64,000 nucleotides of DNA, from assembly GCF_005876835.1 (NCBI RefSeq), contig NZ_PPSW01000003.1:1-64000 (forward strand), given 5' to 3'. This DNA is from Pseudoalteromonas phenolica (GTDB taxonomy: Bacteria > Pseudomonadota > Gammaproteobacteria > Enterobacterales > Alteromonadaceae). Below, one piece after another: positions 8,755-19,605 of the stretch; position 1 is the first letter of the stretch, and every line of letters begins with the position of its first letter. The position numbers and the translations under genes were made by a program. The notes below the pieces were generated by a model that was given only the letters and a program-made list of their open reading frames with translations, did not search any database and was not told where the DNA came from.

Positions 8755-9642
8755 ATGCGACTATTTATTTTTATACTTCTCCTTTTTAGTGCCAATGCTG
8801 TTGCCGGCATGAATGTTGGCTACTTCAAAGATAACATCTATCAAGTTATTCAAGGCAAAACATACAAAAATGGCTTGTTGTTTAATGCTAATGACTCAGA
8901 ACCTGTTCACATCGTAACACTTGATTGGCCGCCTTATATTGGTAACCAACTATGTAATAAAGGCTGGGTGTTTCAATTTACCGTCGCTTTACTTATTGAG
9001 AGAGGTTACAGTGTTTATATCGAGTTTTTACCTTGGGCTAGGGCTGTAAGAGCCGCTGAGCTCGGCAAAGCTGATATTCTCATGCCTGAGTACTACATTG
9101 AAGATTCAGCCCCTTCAGACACTGTTGAGGGCAAAACTAGGCGTGAACTTCTCGCGCTTTCAAACCCCTTCCCCGGCGGGGAGATTGGTTTTTTAAAACG
9201 CAAAGGCGATGCTGATAGGTTTACCGGAAACTTACTGTCACTTAAAGGGCAAAAAATTGGAGTTGTCAGAGGGTATCAAAATACCCCTGAATTTGATGCC
9301 ATGATGGACAACAATGAGTTTACTATAATTGAAGCTGTCGACGACTTACAACTGGTCAAGTTATTGGTTGGCAAACGTGTTGACCTAATCATTGGCGACC
9401 CCAAAGTGCTTAAATTCACCGTCAGTTACTCTGAACTTCCACGACCAGAAAAAGCGACCCTGTTAAGGAATATAGAACGTGAAACCCATTCGCTTCAGTA
9501 CAATAACCTCTATTTTGCATTGAGCAAGCAATCTTCTCGCTGGCGAACATTGCTGGGCGACATCAATAAAAGCCTATATCAATTCAACAACAGTGGTGAA
9601 ACAGAGCGGATCGTCGATATGGGGATCACTGAATGTTACTAA
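8755..9642 (+). CDS. Periplasmic solute-binding protein, family 3 (PBPb-like)
   Basis: The 295-aa secreted protein starts with a signal peptide (MRLFIFILLLFSANAVAG). A family 3 solute-binding fold follows: TLDWPPYIG near the ligand entry, FLPWARAVRAAELGKADILMP in lobe 1, GQKIGVVRGY at the lobe switch and LLVGKRVDLIIGD in lobe 2. Such stand-alone proteins with no ABC permease nearby are frequent in Alteromonadales, and their ligands are mostly unknown. I start at ATG 8755 because the longer frame from 8647 runs through the cysK terminator and places a non-secretory extension before the signal peptide. A second protein of this kind is at 35537-36220. Confidence 0.8.
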   Translation: MRLFIFILLLFSANAVAGMNVGYFKDNIYQVIQGKTYKNGLLFNANDSEPVHIVTLDWPPYIGNQLCNKGWVFQFTVALLIERGYSVYIEFLPWARAVRAAELGKADILMPEYYIEDSAPSDTVEGKTRRELLALSNPFPGGEIGFLKRKGDADRFTGNLLSLKGQKIGVVRGYQNTPEFDAMMDNNEFTIIEAVDDLQLVKLLVGKRVDLIIGDPKVLKFTVSYSELPRPEKATLLRNIERETHSLQYNNLYFALSKQSSRWRTLLGDINKSLYQFNNSGETERIVDMGITECY

Positions 9643-9765
9643 ATTCCATATTTGCTGACATTTAGTTCGATTAAAGCTGTCTTTAAGTACTTTTTTATAA
9701 AATTTTATTTAACTTTAACTATTCATTATTTAAACTAAACAAAATTTCAGTTTAATAGGAATAGT

Positions 9766-10620
9766 ATGAAAAACTTTCTCGTTATTTTTTCACTGATCTC
9801 ACTTTTATTCGCAACTAGCTTCGATGCTGAAGCACGTAAGAAGTTCGGTAAAAAGAAATCAGGAAAAACGCACAGCACTTCAACTACTCAGCAAAAACAA
9901 CAAGTTGATACAAAAAGCCTTCCTGCCAAAACAGCTGGCAAGTCAAGTAAGAAAGGCATTATGGCCGGTGTACTTGGTGGTTTATTAGCTGGTGGTTTAA
10001 TTGCAGCCATGATGGGTGATGATTTTGAAGGCTTCCAGTTCTTAGAAATGATCCTGCTAGCGATTGCAGCATTTGTTATTTTCAAGCTAATTAAAGGCAT
10101 GATGGCAAAGCGCCAGCAGCCACAAATGGCAGGTGGACCTCAGTTTGGTCAGCAGCAACAATTCCAACAGCAGCCGCAGCAGTTCCAATCGCAGCAGCCT
10201 CTTCAGTCTTCGGGTGGTTTCGGACAGCAAAATGATGTGCCATTTAACCTGCCTAAAGATTTCGATGTTAACGGCTTCTTACAAGGCGCACGTGACCACT
10301 ACCACACAGTACAACAAGCGTGGAATGACAAAGACTACAACAAAATGGCTGAGTACCTAAGCCCAGCATTAGTTGAAGAGTTTAAAGCTGAACGTGAACA
10401 ACATGACAGTGTTGCAACTGAAGTAATGTTTGTTGATGCACAACTTGTTCGTGCAGACACGAACCCACATGTTTGGGAAGTGAGCATTATGTTTAAAGGT
10501 AAATACCGTGACCTTGGTGACAATCAAGAAGAGCCAATTCATGAGATTTGGCACTTAGAGCGCCAAACTCAAGGTGATGCACCTTGGTTGATCGTTGGTG
10601 TTGAAGACCTGATTGATTAA
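9766..10620 (+). CDS. Tim44-like domain membrane protein
   Basis: The function is not established. The 284-aa protein has a signal peptide or first helix (MKNFLVIFSLISLLFATSF), a basic Ser/Thr-rich stretch (25-65), a glycine-rich hydrophobic helix (GIMAGVLGGLLAGGLIAAMM), a second helix (about 88-108) and a Gln-rich linker (about 112-150). The C-terminal Tim44-like alpha+beta domain (about 160-284, DVNGFLQGARDHYHTVQQAW) is related to the mitochondrial import motor subunit. In bacteria this domain is thought to sit next to the membrane. The gene is monocistronic with a terminator directly downstream. Confidence 0.85.
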   Translation: MKNFLVIFSLISLLFATSFDAEARKKFGKKKSGKTHSTSTTQQKQQVDTKSLPAKTAGKSSKKGIMAGVLGGLLAGGLIAAMMGDDFEGFQFLEMILLAIAAFVIFKLIKGMMAKRQQPQMAGGPQFGQQQQFQQQPQQFQSQQPLQSSGGFGQQNDVPFNLPKDFDVNGFLQGARDHYHTVQQAWNDKDYNKMAEYLSPALVEEFKAEREQHDSVATEVMFVDAQLVRADTNPHVWEVSIMFKGKYRDLGDNQEEPIHEIWHLERQTQGDAPWLIVGVEDLID

Positions 10621-10634
10621 TTTATCAAAATTCT

Positions 10635-10663
10635 AAAAGCGCCTCTTAATGAGGCGTTTTTTT
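10635..10663 (+). terminator. Rho-independent terminator of the Tim44-domain gene
   Basis: CGCCTC and GAGGCG form a stem with a 5-nt loop, followed by seven T residues, starting 15 bp past the stop. Confidence 0.9.
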
Positions 10664-10752
10664 ATGCCTGAATTTTAGGTCTGTTCTAGTCATTCAACTC
10701 TTATAGCTCGTTATTCTATGTTCTAGCTTTTAGCTTTTAGCTTTTAAAAAAT

Positions 10753-10780
10753 AAAAAACCCCAGCTTACGCTAGGGTTTT
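10753..10780 (-). terminator. Rho-independent terminator of the pheST-ihfA operon
   Basis: On the minus strand AAAACCCTAGC and GCTGGGGTTTT pair around a 4-nt loop and are followed by TTATTTTTT. It lies 29 bp past the ihfA stop. Just beyond it (10724-10746) are three tandem copies of a TAGCTTT(T) unit with no evident role. Confidence 0.9.
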
Positions 10781-10808
10781 CTTTATAAATCAGGTGAGAC
10801 TAGATCAG

Positions 10809-11105
10809 CTATTCTTTGCTTGTTCCCACTTCTACACGTGTCTTCAACTTCTGCCCAGGGCGGAAAGTTACAACACGACGCGCAGAGATTGGAATATCTT
10901 CTCCAGTTTTAGGATTACGTCCTGGTCTCTCTTTTTTGTCTCTTAGATCAAAGTTGCCAAAACCAGAAAGCTTTACCTGCTCTCCTTTTTCCAGCGCTGA
11001 GCGGATTTCTTCAAAAAACGCTTCAACTATGTCTTTGGCATCCTTTTTGTTCATCCCCAATTTTTCAAATAGGTGTTCAGCTATGTCTGCTTTAGTAAGC
11101 GCCAT
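10809..11105 (-). CDS. ihfA: Integration host factor subunit alpha
   Basis: IhfA pairs with IhfB to make the DNA-bending nucleoid protein IHF. The 98-aa protein has the full family length and the HU/IHF signature ([21 protein letters not shown]) forming the DNA-contacting beta arms, preceded by the dimerising helices ([20 protein letters not shown]). It starts 2 bp after the pheT stop, the order seen in E. coli (pheS-pheT-ihfA), so it should be cotranscribed with the synthetase genes. A terminator follows. Confidence 0.98.
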   Translation of the reverse strand: MALTKADIAEHLFEKLGMNKKDAKDIVEAFFEEIRSALEKGEQVKLSGFGNFDLRDKKERPGRNPKTGEDIPISARRVVTFRPGQKLKTRVEVGTSKE

Positions 11106-11107
11106 AT

Positions 11108-13495
11108 CTAGTCCCTCAACGATGCATTAAATTTGTTGGCAAGTTCTGCCACCACGTTTTCTACAAGCGTATTGATATCATTCTCTTCGAGCGTTTTATC
11201 AGCAGCTTGCAATGTAAGAGCTATCGCTAGGCTCTTAAAGCCTGGCTCAATACCTTTGCCCTTGTACACATCGAATAAGTTTAGGTCAACTAATTGATTT
11301 CCGCCAACTTTCTCAATGCTATTTAAAATATCGCCTATTTTTACGTCATCCGCAACTAAAATAGCAATATCTCTGCGATTTGATGGGAATTTTGACACGC
11401 TAACCGCTTCTGGCAGCTTACGAGCAACTAATGCATCTGCTTCAATTTCAAATACAAACGCCGCATTATTTAAACCAAGGGACTTTTGAAGCTGAGGGTG
11501 TACAGCACCAATAAAACCAACTTTCTTGTCATCAAGGTAAATTGCAGCAGATTGACCTGGGTGAAGACCATCATTTGCTTCAGCTTTAAACGAGAAACGA
11601 CTTACGTCATTTGTTAAAGCGATAAGCGCTTCTACATCGCCTTTAGCGTCAAAGAAATCAACAGGCTTAGACTCAATTGACCAATGCTCGTTATGGGTAT
11701 TACCGTAAATGATACCACCAAGAACCGCGATTTGGCTCACACCGTTTTCTGCAGTCTCATCTTTTAAGAACTTTAAGCCATGCTCAAAGAAGCGTAAACG
11801 TGATTGCTGACGGTTTTGGTTATATACAACCGTATTGATTAAACCTGTCAGTAAGCTTACACGCATTGCCGACATTTCAATCGAAATTGGGTGCGGTAAG
11901 ACTAACGCGTCACTTTGCGGGTGAAGTTGCTGCTGTACTTTAGGGTCAACGAAGCTGTAAGTAATCGCTTCTTGGTAGCCACGCGCAACGAGCTCATTTC
12001 TGAATTTAGCAACCGGAAGCTTAGCTTCTTGGTGCGTCGTCATCTTAAGCGCTGCAGTCGGTGCTACATTTGGAATGTTGTTATAACCAAATACACGCGC
12101 CACTTCTTCGATTAGGTCTTCTTCGATGCTGATATCGAAACGGTAGCTTGGCACTTTTGCGTTCCAAGTGTCGTTTGCAAATTCAACCGTTAGACCTAAG
12201 CGAGTTAGGATATCTGTTACCTTAGCATCTTCAATGTGATAACCGATAACACGGTCTAAACGCTCACGACGAAGTGTTACTGACTTCTCAGCAGGCAAGT
12301 CTGCTTCAGATACTGCTTCAACAACTGGACCCGCTTCACCACCTACAATCTCAAGAAGTAACGCTGTTGCGCGTTCCATAGCATCGCGTTGCAGTTTAGG
12401 GTCAACACCACGTTCATAACGGTGTGATGCATCTGTGTGTAAGCCATAGCTACGCGCTTGACCTGCAATCGCCAGTGGTGCGAAGAATGCACTTTCAAGT
12501 AAGATGTCTTGCGTACCTTCTTTAACACCTGAGCCTTCGCCACCAAAAATACCTGCCATTGCTAGCGCTTTATTATCATCCGCGATAAGTAACGTTGAAG
12601 GCTTAAGTTTTGCCGTATTACCGTCAAGTAACACTAGCTCTTCATTTTCGTTTGCGTTACGAACCTTAATACCACCTTCAATAGCTGCTAAATCAAATGC
12701 ATGCATTGGGTGACCAAGCTCAAGTAACACATAGTTTGTAACGTCAACAACTGGGTCGATTGAACGTACGCCAGAACGACGAAGTTTTTCAACCATCCAA
12801 AGCGGTGTTGTCGCTTCAAGGTTAATACCTTTAATGATACGGCCTAAGTAACGAGGACAAGCTTGGCTGTTCACTAGCTCAATATTAACCGTATCTTCAA
12901 TTGTTGGCTCAACAGCTGCAATCTCAACTTCTGTCACGTCTTGGCTGTTCAATACACCCACTTCACGTGCAAGACCTTTAATGCCTAAACAGTCACTGCG
13001 GTTTGCTGTTAGGTCAACGTCGATTGTCACGTCATCAAGGTTAAAGTATTCACGAATACATTGGCCAATTGGTGCGTCTGCTGGCAGTTCTAAAATACCT
13101 TCAGAGCTTTCAGCCATGCCTAGCTCTTCAAATGCACACAACATACCATGAGAAGGTTGACCTCGAAGCTTTGCCTTTTTAATTTTGAAGTCACCCGGTA
13201 ATACCGCACCAACTTTAGCAACTGCAACTTTTAGGCCTTGGCGACAGTTTGCTGCACCACACACGATGTCTAGCAGCTCGTCTTCACCTACATTGATTTT
13301 TGTTACGCGTAATTTGTCAGCATCAGGGTGTTGACCACACTCAACCACTTCACCAATCACAACGCCACTGAAGTCTCCGGCAACGGCATCCACACCATCA
13401 ACTTCAAGGCCAGCCATTGAAAGTTGTTCAGAAAGAGCCTCGGTATCGATAGCTGGATTTACCCACTCACGTAACCACTTTTCACTAAATTTCAT
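11108..13495 (-). CDS. pheT: Phenylalanine--tRNA ligase beta subunit
   Basis: PheT forms the alpha2-beta2 synthetase that charges tRNA-Phe, and it edits mischarged Tyr-tRNA. The 795-aa protein has the usual length. An N-terminal EMAP/tRNA-binding domain is near 40-150 ([18 protein letters not shown]). B3/B4 editing domains span about 210-400 ([33 protein letters not shown]). A B5 domain follows, then a synthetase-like core, and a C-terminal ferredoxin-like anticodon-binding domain ([18 protein letters not shown]). It starts 13 bp after pheS and ends 2 bp before ihfA. Confidence 0.98.
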   Translation of the reverse strand: MKFSEKWLREWVNPAIDTEALSEQLSMAGLEVDGVDAVAGDFSGVVIGEVVECGQHPDADKLRVTKINVGEDELLDIVCGAANCRQGLKVAVAKVGAVLPGDFKIKKAKLRGQPSHGMLCAFEELGMAESSEGILELPADAPIGQCIREYFNLDDVTIDVDLTANRSDCLGIKGLAREVGVLNSQDVTEVEIAAVEPTIEDTVNIELVNSQACPRYLGRIIKGINLEATTPLWMVEKLRRSGVRSIDPVVDVTNYVLLELGHPMHAFDLAAIEGGIKVRNANENEELVLLDGNTAKLKPSTLLIADDNKALAMAGIFGGEGSGVKEGTQDILLESAFFAPLAIAGQARSYGLHTDASHRYERGVDPKLQRDAMERATALLLEIVGGEAGPVVEAVSEADLPAEKSVTLRRERLDRVIGYHIEDAKVTDILTRLGLTVEFANDTWNAKVPSYRFDISIEEDLIEEVARVFGYNNIPNVAPTAALKMTTHQEAKLPVAKFRNELVARGYQEAITYSFVDPKVQQQLHPQSDALVLPHPISIEMSAMRVSLLTGLINTVVYNQNRQQSRLRFFEHGLKFLKDETAENGVSQIAVLGGIIYGNTHNEHWSIESKPVDFFDAKGDVEALIALTNDVSRFSFKAEANDGLHPGQSAAIYLDDKKVGFIGAVHPQLQKSLGLNNAAFVFEIEADALVARKLPEAVSVSKFPSNRRDIAILVADDVKIGDILNSIEKVGGNQLVDLNLFDVYKGKGIEPGFKSLAIALTLQAADKTLEENDINTLVENVVAELANKFNASLRD

Positions 13496-13508
13496 ATTTC
13501 TTTCGCTC

Positions 13509-14492
<984 letters not shown>

Positions 14493-14551
14493 CTACCTGA
14501 TCTTTATTGAGGTAATTTGCTGTTTATTAATCGACAATGATAACTGAAAGC

Positions 14552-14572
14552 AAGGGCTGGATTCTAGCCCTT
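14552..14572 (-). terminator. Hairpin between hda and pheS (weak terminator)
   Basis: AAGGGCT and AGCCCTT form a 7-bp stem with a 7-nt loop directly after the hda stop. The sequence after it on the minus strand (GCTTTC) is only partly T-rich, so some transcription may continue into pheS. Confidence 0.45.
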
Positions 14573-15280
14573 CTACAGTTTTAAAGTGGCTTTTATGAAA
14601 GGAATTGTGAGTTTTCTTTGTGCAGCCATGGATGCATGATCGAGTCTGTCTAAAATATCGAGTAAAGTGCGCATATCACGGCTTAATCTGGTTAGTAAAA
14701 AGCGCGCACATTCATCGGTTAACTCAAGACCGCGCATGTTAGCGCGTTTAACTAATGCTTCTGCTTTATCATCATCACTCATAGAGCGAATTTGGAAAGT
14801 TGTGCCCCACTTTAGACGAGACTCTAAATCAGGTAAATTGATATGTAGCATGTCTGGCAGTAAATCTGCCGTGACCACTAAACACTTACCTTTTTCATTA
14901 AAACGATTGAAAAAGTTAAATAGCGCTTTTTCCCACACATCAACACCAGCAACTAAATGCACGTCATCTATACACAGTACATCTAAAGACTCCAGGCCAT
15001 CGAGTACTTCAGGGCCAAAACTGATCACTTCTCTAAGACTCAACAACATAGTCGATAAGCCTAACTCTTGTGCCGCAATGCAAGTAGCATAGAGTAAGTG
15101 AGATTTTCCTGAATCAGCTAAGCCACATAGATAAGTAAAATGAAAATCTTCATTGCGATTTTCTAATGTCGCCTTTAAGTGGTTCACCTCAAGAGACTCT
15201 TCCCCACCAAAATAGGCACTGAATGTTTCATCATCAGGTAAAGTTACTGGCAAAGCCATTTGCATTGGCTCTAGTTGCAT
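14573..15280 (-). CDS. hda: DnaA regulatory inactivator Hda
   Basis: Hda binds the DNA-loaded sliding clamp and stimulates ATP hydrolysis by DnaA, which resets initiation. The 235-aa protein is an AAA+ module like DnaA domain III without the DNA-binding domain. Near the N terminus is the clamp-binding peptide QMALPV followed by TLPDDETF. The Walker A loop is GLADSGKSHLL (about 50-60) and Walker B is VLCIDDVHLV. I start at ATG 15280, which overlaps the TAA of the DUF2066 gene (TAATG). This places the clamp motif at the extreme N terminus as in E. coli, and a start at 15295 would add MGRRI with no ribosome-binding site. Translational coupling is likely. Confidence 0.93.
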   Translation of the reverse strand: MQLEPMQMALPVTLPDDETFSAYFGGEESLEVNHLKATLENRNEDFHFTYLCGLADSGKSHLLYATCIAAQELGLSTMLLSLREVISFGPEVLDGLESLDVLCIDDVHLVAGVDVWEKALFNFFNRFNEKGKCLVVTADLLPDMLHINLPDLESRLKWGTTFQIRSMSDDDKAEALVKRANMRGLELTDECARFLLTRLSRDMRTLLDILDRLDHASMAAQRKLTIPFIKATLKL

Positions 15281-16335
15281 TATTCGCCTACCCATGAATA
15301 CTTGAGGTTGTGGCTATCTTCAAGTTGATAAAAAGCTCTTGGGTCTACAAACGGTGTAAAGCTTTGTTCAAGTTTAATCGCTTTAACTAAGTCTGTGACA
15401 TCAGAGGTGTGCTCAACTAAAAACTTTACCGCATCGTTCGTGCGTTCGATGACGTCAACTTCAACAACGGTACTGATACTAATAAGCTGCCTTCTCGCCT
15501 GCTCTATGGTCACAAAGTCAGAGAGTTTATCGACTGTCAGTACTGAGCTTGCTGATGCGTAAGTTTTATTTGGATCAATAGCAAACTGCTTAACCAAAGC
15601 ATCAGAAAAATTATTAACCATTTGAATCAGTACCTGCTGCTTGTCGCCTACCAATTGATTCGATTCAAATAATTCAGCATCGGTATAGCGCCACTCAAGT
15701 TGCCAGAAATCACTGGCTTCTGGTTTGAACATTCTCGCTGTGATCACGCGCTCTGCTTGATAACGCATCGACGCAATCTCAACCGGTTCTGAAAAATTCC
15801 CCCACACTTCAGCTATACCGACTTTGCTTCTATCTTCTAAATCCATTAGTGGCACAACCACTGGGACGCCCCAATCCTGGGACGTATCATAAATAAGACG
15901 TTCTAACTGAGGGTAGCTTTCTTGGGTCACGAAATCTCGACGAAAGCCATCTTCAATCGCAAGCCAAATGGCAATCTTTGGTCGCCTATTACCCCATAAA
16001 GGTAGATTGGCATCTTGCACTAACTCTTCTACTTTTTGCGCTTCGAATTTTACTTTTATCTGTAGTTCACCATCACGCGTTTCTAGATACTCATACTTCA
16101 ACATATAATCAGAAATTGAGCGCATTGCTTGGCGGATTAAAGGGTGTGAATTTACTTCAGACTTACCTGTGAGCTTTTTGATCACATTATTAAGCGCCGC
16201 TTTACTGGCATCTACGCGACTGGCACGCGTTTTATCATCGATATAGAGCGTACTCTCATAAAGGTCTAAAACCTCTATCGCCTTAACTAGGCTTGGAGAG
16301 AGTAAACAACATAGAAGTAACAGTCTTAGGATCAT
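15280..16335 (-). CDS. DUF2066 domain protein, secreted
   Basis: The function is unknown. The 351-aa protein begins with a signal peptide (MILRLLLLCCLLSPSLVKA). A DUF2066 region follows with the typical start (IEVLDLYESTLYIDDKT) and a repeated alpha/beta pattern (KAALNNVIKKLTGKSEV). Its stop overlaps the hda start, a linkage found across Alteromonadales and related orders that points to cotranscription rather than a shared role. No catalytic motif is visible. Confidence 0.8.
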   Translation of the reverse strand: MILRLLLLCCLLSPSLVKAIEVLDLYESTLYIDDKTRASRVDASKAALNNVIKKLTGKSEVNSHPLIRQAMRSISDYMLKYEYLETRDGELQIKVKFEAQKVEELVQDANLPLWGNRRPKIAIWLAIEDGFRRDFVTQESYPQLERLIYDTSQDWGVPVVVPLMDLEDRSKVGIAEVWGNFSEPVEIASMRYQAERVITARMFKPEASDFWQLEWRYTDAELFESNQLVGDKQQVLIQMVNNFSDALVKQFAIDPNKTYASASSVLTVDKLSDFVTIEQARRQLISISTVVEVDVIERTNDAVKFLVEHTSDVTDLVKAIKLEQSFTPFVDPRAFYQLEDSHNLKYSWVGE

Positions 16336-16400
16336 ATCAAGATATTTAAAAAACGTTTGAGTTTGATCCTAAAGCAACTAAAAGATAAAGCAAGTTAAAC

Positions 16401-17594
16401 CTATTGCTCATGACTCATGGCAAAGTGAACTTGGTTTTTGCCTTTGTTTTTAGCTGCATACAAAGATTGATCAGCTTGATGAAGTAAATTTTCAGCGGTA
16501 AATTGCTGAGTGTAATTCCCTGCCACACCAATGCTACAGCCACAATTAACGACTTGTTCAGACTCTAATTGTATCGGCTGTTGAATACTACGTAGTAATC
16601 GCTGACAAAGCTGTTCAAGCACACCAAAGTGTAACGGCTCCATCAGTAAGACCACAAATTCATCCCCACCAATTCTGGCAACCAAGTCATACCCTCTCAC
16701 TTCACTGGTCAGCCTTTGTGCAACGGTTCTTAACACTAAGTCACCACTTTTATGACCAAACTCATCGTTTATTGGTTTAAAGTCATCTAAATCTAGATAC
16801 AACACATATACTTCAATTTTGTTTCGTTCAGATTTAGAGGCTAACCGTGACAGCTCTTTGAATAGGTATTTCCGATTCGCCAAGTTTGTGAGGTTGTCAT
16901 GTAGTGATTCATATTCTAGTTGTGATTGCAGCTTTTCGCTTTTCTCGACCTCATGCTGCAAGTCTTCTAAGCTTTGCTGAAGCTCTTGTGTTCTGGCTGC
17001 AACATGCTTTTCTAATTCGGCTTGGTAATCTTGCAAGGTTTGATTGGCTTCGAGCAACGCTTGTTGGTTATTAAATGCATCTAGCGCAGAAGAGATGACA
17101 TGACTAATGGTGTAAAGTACATCAACAATAACACCAGAGTATTCATCATTACGACGGTAGGATTGAATTATGAAGGCGCCGAGAAAGTGATTTCTATTTT
17201 TCAGTGGAAAGCAAAGCCACTGTTGAGGAATTGTGCCTAGCACTTGTAATGTGCCAGCATCAATTAACTGCTGTATTTCTACATCAGTAAAATTACAGAT
17301 TGTCTTTTGCTCTAACGCATAGGCTGTAAGTGTCTTTTTAATTTGTTCAAACTTAATATCTTCTAAATCTTCTGCCCGAATATCGTCTTTGACATCATGA
17401 AAGTACGGAAAAGACAGCTCACCATTATTTTTGAATAACACTACATAGAAGTTATCTGCGTAAGTCACTTTTTGTAAAATACAATGGATGTCGAGTAGAA
17501 ATCTCTGAATTGAGTCACTGGTATTTAAGCATGCAACAATATCAGTCATGCTATCTATGACATTGTTATCACTGGTAATGGTTAATTTGGCCAT
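16401..17594 (-). CDS. Diguanylate cyclase with N-terminal GAF-like sensor
   Basis: The enzyme would make cyclic di-GMP from two GTP. The 397-aa soluble protein has a GAF-like domain at about 15-175, a coiled-coil linker at about 180-225 (EANQTLQDYQAELEKHVAAR) and a GGDEF domain at about 235-390. The active-site loop is intact (ARIGGDEFVVLL). RGYD sits five residues before it and matches the RxxD inhibitory site, so product feedback is expected. There are no membrane helices, so the signal should be cytoplasmic. It is a single gene facing the glyoxalase gene across a 160-bp gap. Confidence 0.93.
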   Translation of the reverse strand: MAKLTITSDNNVIDSMTDIVACLNTSDSIQRFLLDIHCILQKVTYADNFYVVLFKNNGELSFPYFHDVKDDIRAEDLEDIKFEQIKKTLTAYALEQKTICNFTDVEIQQLIDAGTLQVLGTIPQQWLCFPLKNRNHFLGAFIIQSYRRNDEYSGVIVDVLYTISHVISSALDAFNNQQALLEANQTLQDYQAELEKHVAARTQELQQSLEDLQHEVEKSEKLQSQLEYESLHDNLTNLANRKYLFKELSRLASKSERNKIEVYVLYLDLDDFKPINDEFGHKSGDLVLRTVAQRLTSEVRGYDLVARIGGDEFVVLLMEPLHFGVLEQLCQRLLRSIQQPIQLESEQVVNCGCSIGVAGNYTQQFTAENLLHQADQSLYAAKNKGKNQVHFAMSHEQ

Positions 17595-17755
17595 TTATAT
17601 CCCTTGCATACTCATCTGGGCTACCCTAGATAAGTATAGTCCGTTAAGCTACGCGTCGTATTTAACTTAACTTAGAACATTTAACTGATTTTTCAAACCA
17701 ACCTGAGACTTTATTCGTTTAATGAGGTCTGTCACAAAGTTGATTAGGAGCAATG

Positions 17756-18196
17756 ATGGAATTTTTACATACTATGGTGCGCGTTAAAGACCTAGACGCA
17801 TCACTCGCATTCTACAGTGATCTATTAGGCCTTCATGAAGTGAAACGTTATGACAGTGAGGCTGGCAGGTTTACGTTAGTTTATTTAGCAGCACCTGGCC
17901 AGCTTGAAACGGCTAAGCAAACGTTTAGCCCCACAATTGAGCTAACTTACAATTGGGATACTGAAGAATATACAGGCGGCAGAAATTTCGGGCATTTAGC
18001 ATTTGCAGTTGAGAATATTTATGCGCTTTGTCAAAAACTCATGGATGCAGGTGTCACCATAAATCGCCCACCTCGTTGCGGCCATATGGCATTTGTTAAA
18101 TCACCGGATGGTATTTCTATTGAGCTTTTACAAAAAGGTGACTCTCTACCACCCCAACAGCCATGGGTAGATATGGAAAATACAGGTACCTGGTAA
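17756..18196 (+). CDS. gloA: Lactoylglutathione lyase (glyoxalase I)
   Basis: GloA turns the hemithioacetal of methylglyoxal and glutathione into S-lactoylglutathione. The 146-aa protein is a double glyoxalase/VOC fold with the metal ligands in place: H near the N terminus (LHTMVRVKDLD), E in the first half (TIELTYN), H in NFGHLAFAVE and E near the end (GISIELLQKG). It is slightly longer than E. coli GloA (135 aa). I prefer ATG 17756, which has AGGAG 5 nt upstream. The ATG at 17753 would be only 2 nt from it. It converges with the orphan gene at 18217. Confidence 0.92.
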   Translation: MEFLHTMVRVKDLDASLAFYSDLLGLHEVKRYDSEAGRFTLVYLAAPGQLETAKQTFSPTIELTYNWDTEEYTGGRNFGHLAFAVENIYALCQKLMDAGVTINRPPRCGHMAFVKSPDGISIELLQKGDSLPPQQPWVDMENTGTW

Positions 18197-18216
18197 CTTC
18201 AACACAATTGAAGGGG

Positions 18217-19470
18217 TTAACTGATCCCTTCAATTGTATCTGTCTTACCTAGCACCTGAATTGACAGTAAATCTTCTTTGCATGCATCAAGTGGGTCCTC
18301 ATTCAAGACAAGGTAACTTTGAAAATCTCCCTCACTCCCTGAAGCCTCAGTGCTAAAGGCTTGCATACTGGTAATTTGTTCTTTGTCCCACTTTTGGGCT
18401 TTCATCTGCGAGAAAAGCTCTCTAAAAGGAGATAAAGGCTCAATTGGATACTCTGGGGCCATTTTAACCTTATAGTTTTCTTTATTAGTTGCCTGTTCAA
18501 CACTTTCTATTTTTACTGGCGATAAGTTGTCTTGGTAAAAATCAATAATCGCTCTAGAAAATGTGTGTGTGTCATTCACCAATATCGAGCTGAACCCTGC
18601 TTCTTCACTTTTACATAAAGTATCATCTATGGTTGAGAGTATATGAGATACTTGCAGCAGTAACTGCTCTTCTGGGAGAATATCAATTAGCCACAGTAGT
18701 TGCTTATCAAACAACCCCCCTTGTTCATCTAATTGATTCTTAAACGCAGCAAAATCCGTATAGGGTGAATCCCCTCTCTTTTTTAACCCATTAAAAACCA
18801 AATCAGCACAGATATCATTAATATAAGCTATCGGTAAATGTGCATCCAAAATACAAATTGGTCGACATATATCCAAGCTATCCATGATTTGTTGTATTGC
18901 TGGCTGATTGCCTGAAATAGGTATTAAGTTCGAATGTAGTCCATAACCAAGTAACCACTCTTTTTCAGATAAGCTTTTATCTAGATAAAGTAATGCCCTA
19001 GTAATATAACTGTCATTATAGTTTGGCATTTCTTTAAGCCATTCAATATGAAAACCAAATGGACCAAAGTTAAACCATTGCAGCAACAATGAAGCTGTCA
19101 CTAAATTCATATTCGTTTTTTGAAAACTAGGGATCACTGTTTGGTTTGGTGCCAGCTCAATAAAAGTGGCATTCATATTATGCTTATTTAAATGAGACTG
19201 TATTTCTTCCAGCGAAGTAAACCAATGTTCATTTTTATCATTTAACAGCAGAGCTTCATAAAGGGCATCAGTGCCATCACATGCTTTGTAGAACTTTCCT
19301 CCATAAAACACTCTCTGACTAGGTTGTTGTGTCTCTTGAGGTTGCTCTCTAAACTCATGATAATGGAATTGAGTCAGAGAATTTACAGAAATCAGTGCTG
19401 AAACTTTGTCGAGTAATGCATCAAAAAACGCATGCTGCAAATCAAATTGAAGACGGGCATTTACAACCAT
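18217..19470 (-). CDS. Uncharacterised protein (orphan), 417 aa
   Basis: I do not recognise a family. The frame is open to 19527, but the start is almost certainly ATG 19470, because a very strong Shine-Dalgarno (AAGGAAGGAG) lies just before it. The protein (MVVNARLQFDLQHAFF...) looks cytoplasmic and mixed alpha/beta, with no signal peptide, membrane helix or catalytic motif. A stretch near residues 205-240 (PICILDAHLPIAYINDICAD) recalls the entry strand of a PAS-type sensor, but that is only an impression. The C-terminal third is acidic. It is monocistronic between gloA and greA. Confidence 0.7.
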   Translation of the reverse strand: MVVNARLQFDLQHAFFDALLDKVSALISVNSLTQFHYHEFREQPQETQQPSQRVFYGGKFYKACDGTDALYEALLLNDKNEHWFTSLEEIQSHLNKHNMNATFIELAPNQTVIPSFQKTNMNLVTASLLLQWFNFGPFGFHIEWLKEMPNYNDSYITRALLYLDKSLSEKEWLLGYGLHSNLIPISGNQPAIQQIMDSLDICRPICILDAHLPIAYINDICADLVFNGLKKRGDSPYTDFAAFKNQLDEQGGLFDKQLLWLIDILPEEQLLLQVSHILSTIDDTLCKSEEAGFSSILVNDTHTFSRAIIDFYQDNLSPVKIESVEQATNKENYKVKMAPEYPIEPLSPFRELFSQMKAQKWDKEQITSMQAFSTEASGSEGDFQSYLVLNEDPLDACKEDLLSIQVLGKTDTIEGIS

Positions 19471-19547
19471 AATAACACTCCTTCCTTGTTGGTATACAAA
19501 CTCTAATACTTCATGCAAAATTTGCAATTACACGATATTACAGGCGT

Positions 19548-19576
19548 AAAAAAACCAAGCGAATGCTTGGCTTTTT
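19548..19576 (-). terminator. Rho-independent terminator of greA
   Basis: On the minus strand AAGCCAAGC and GCTTGGTTT pair around ATTC and run into a stretch of seven T residues, 30 bp past the greA stop. Confidence 0.9.
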
Positions 19577-19605
19577 AAAGTATGTAGAGCAAGAAGTAAC
19601 TGAAG

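Noticed and set aside
10724..10746. Tandem TAGCTTT(T) units
   Set aside because: There are only three short copies in AT-rich intergenic DNA, with no sign of function.
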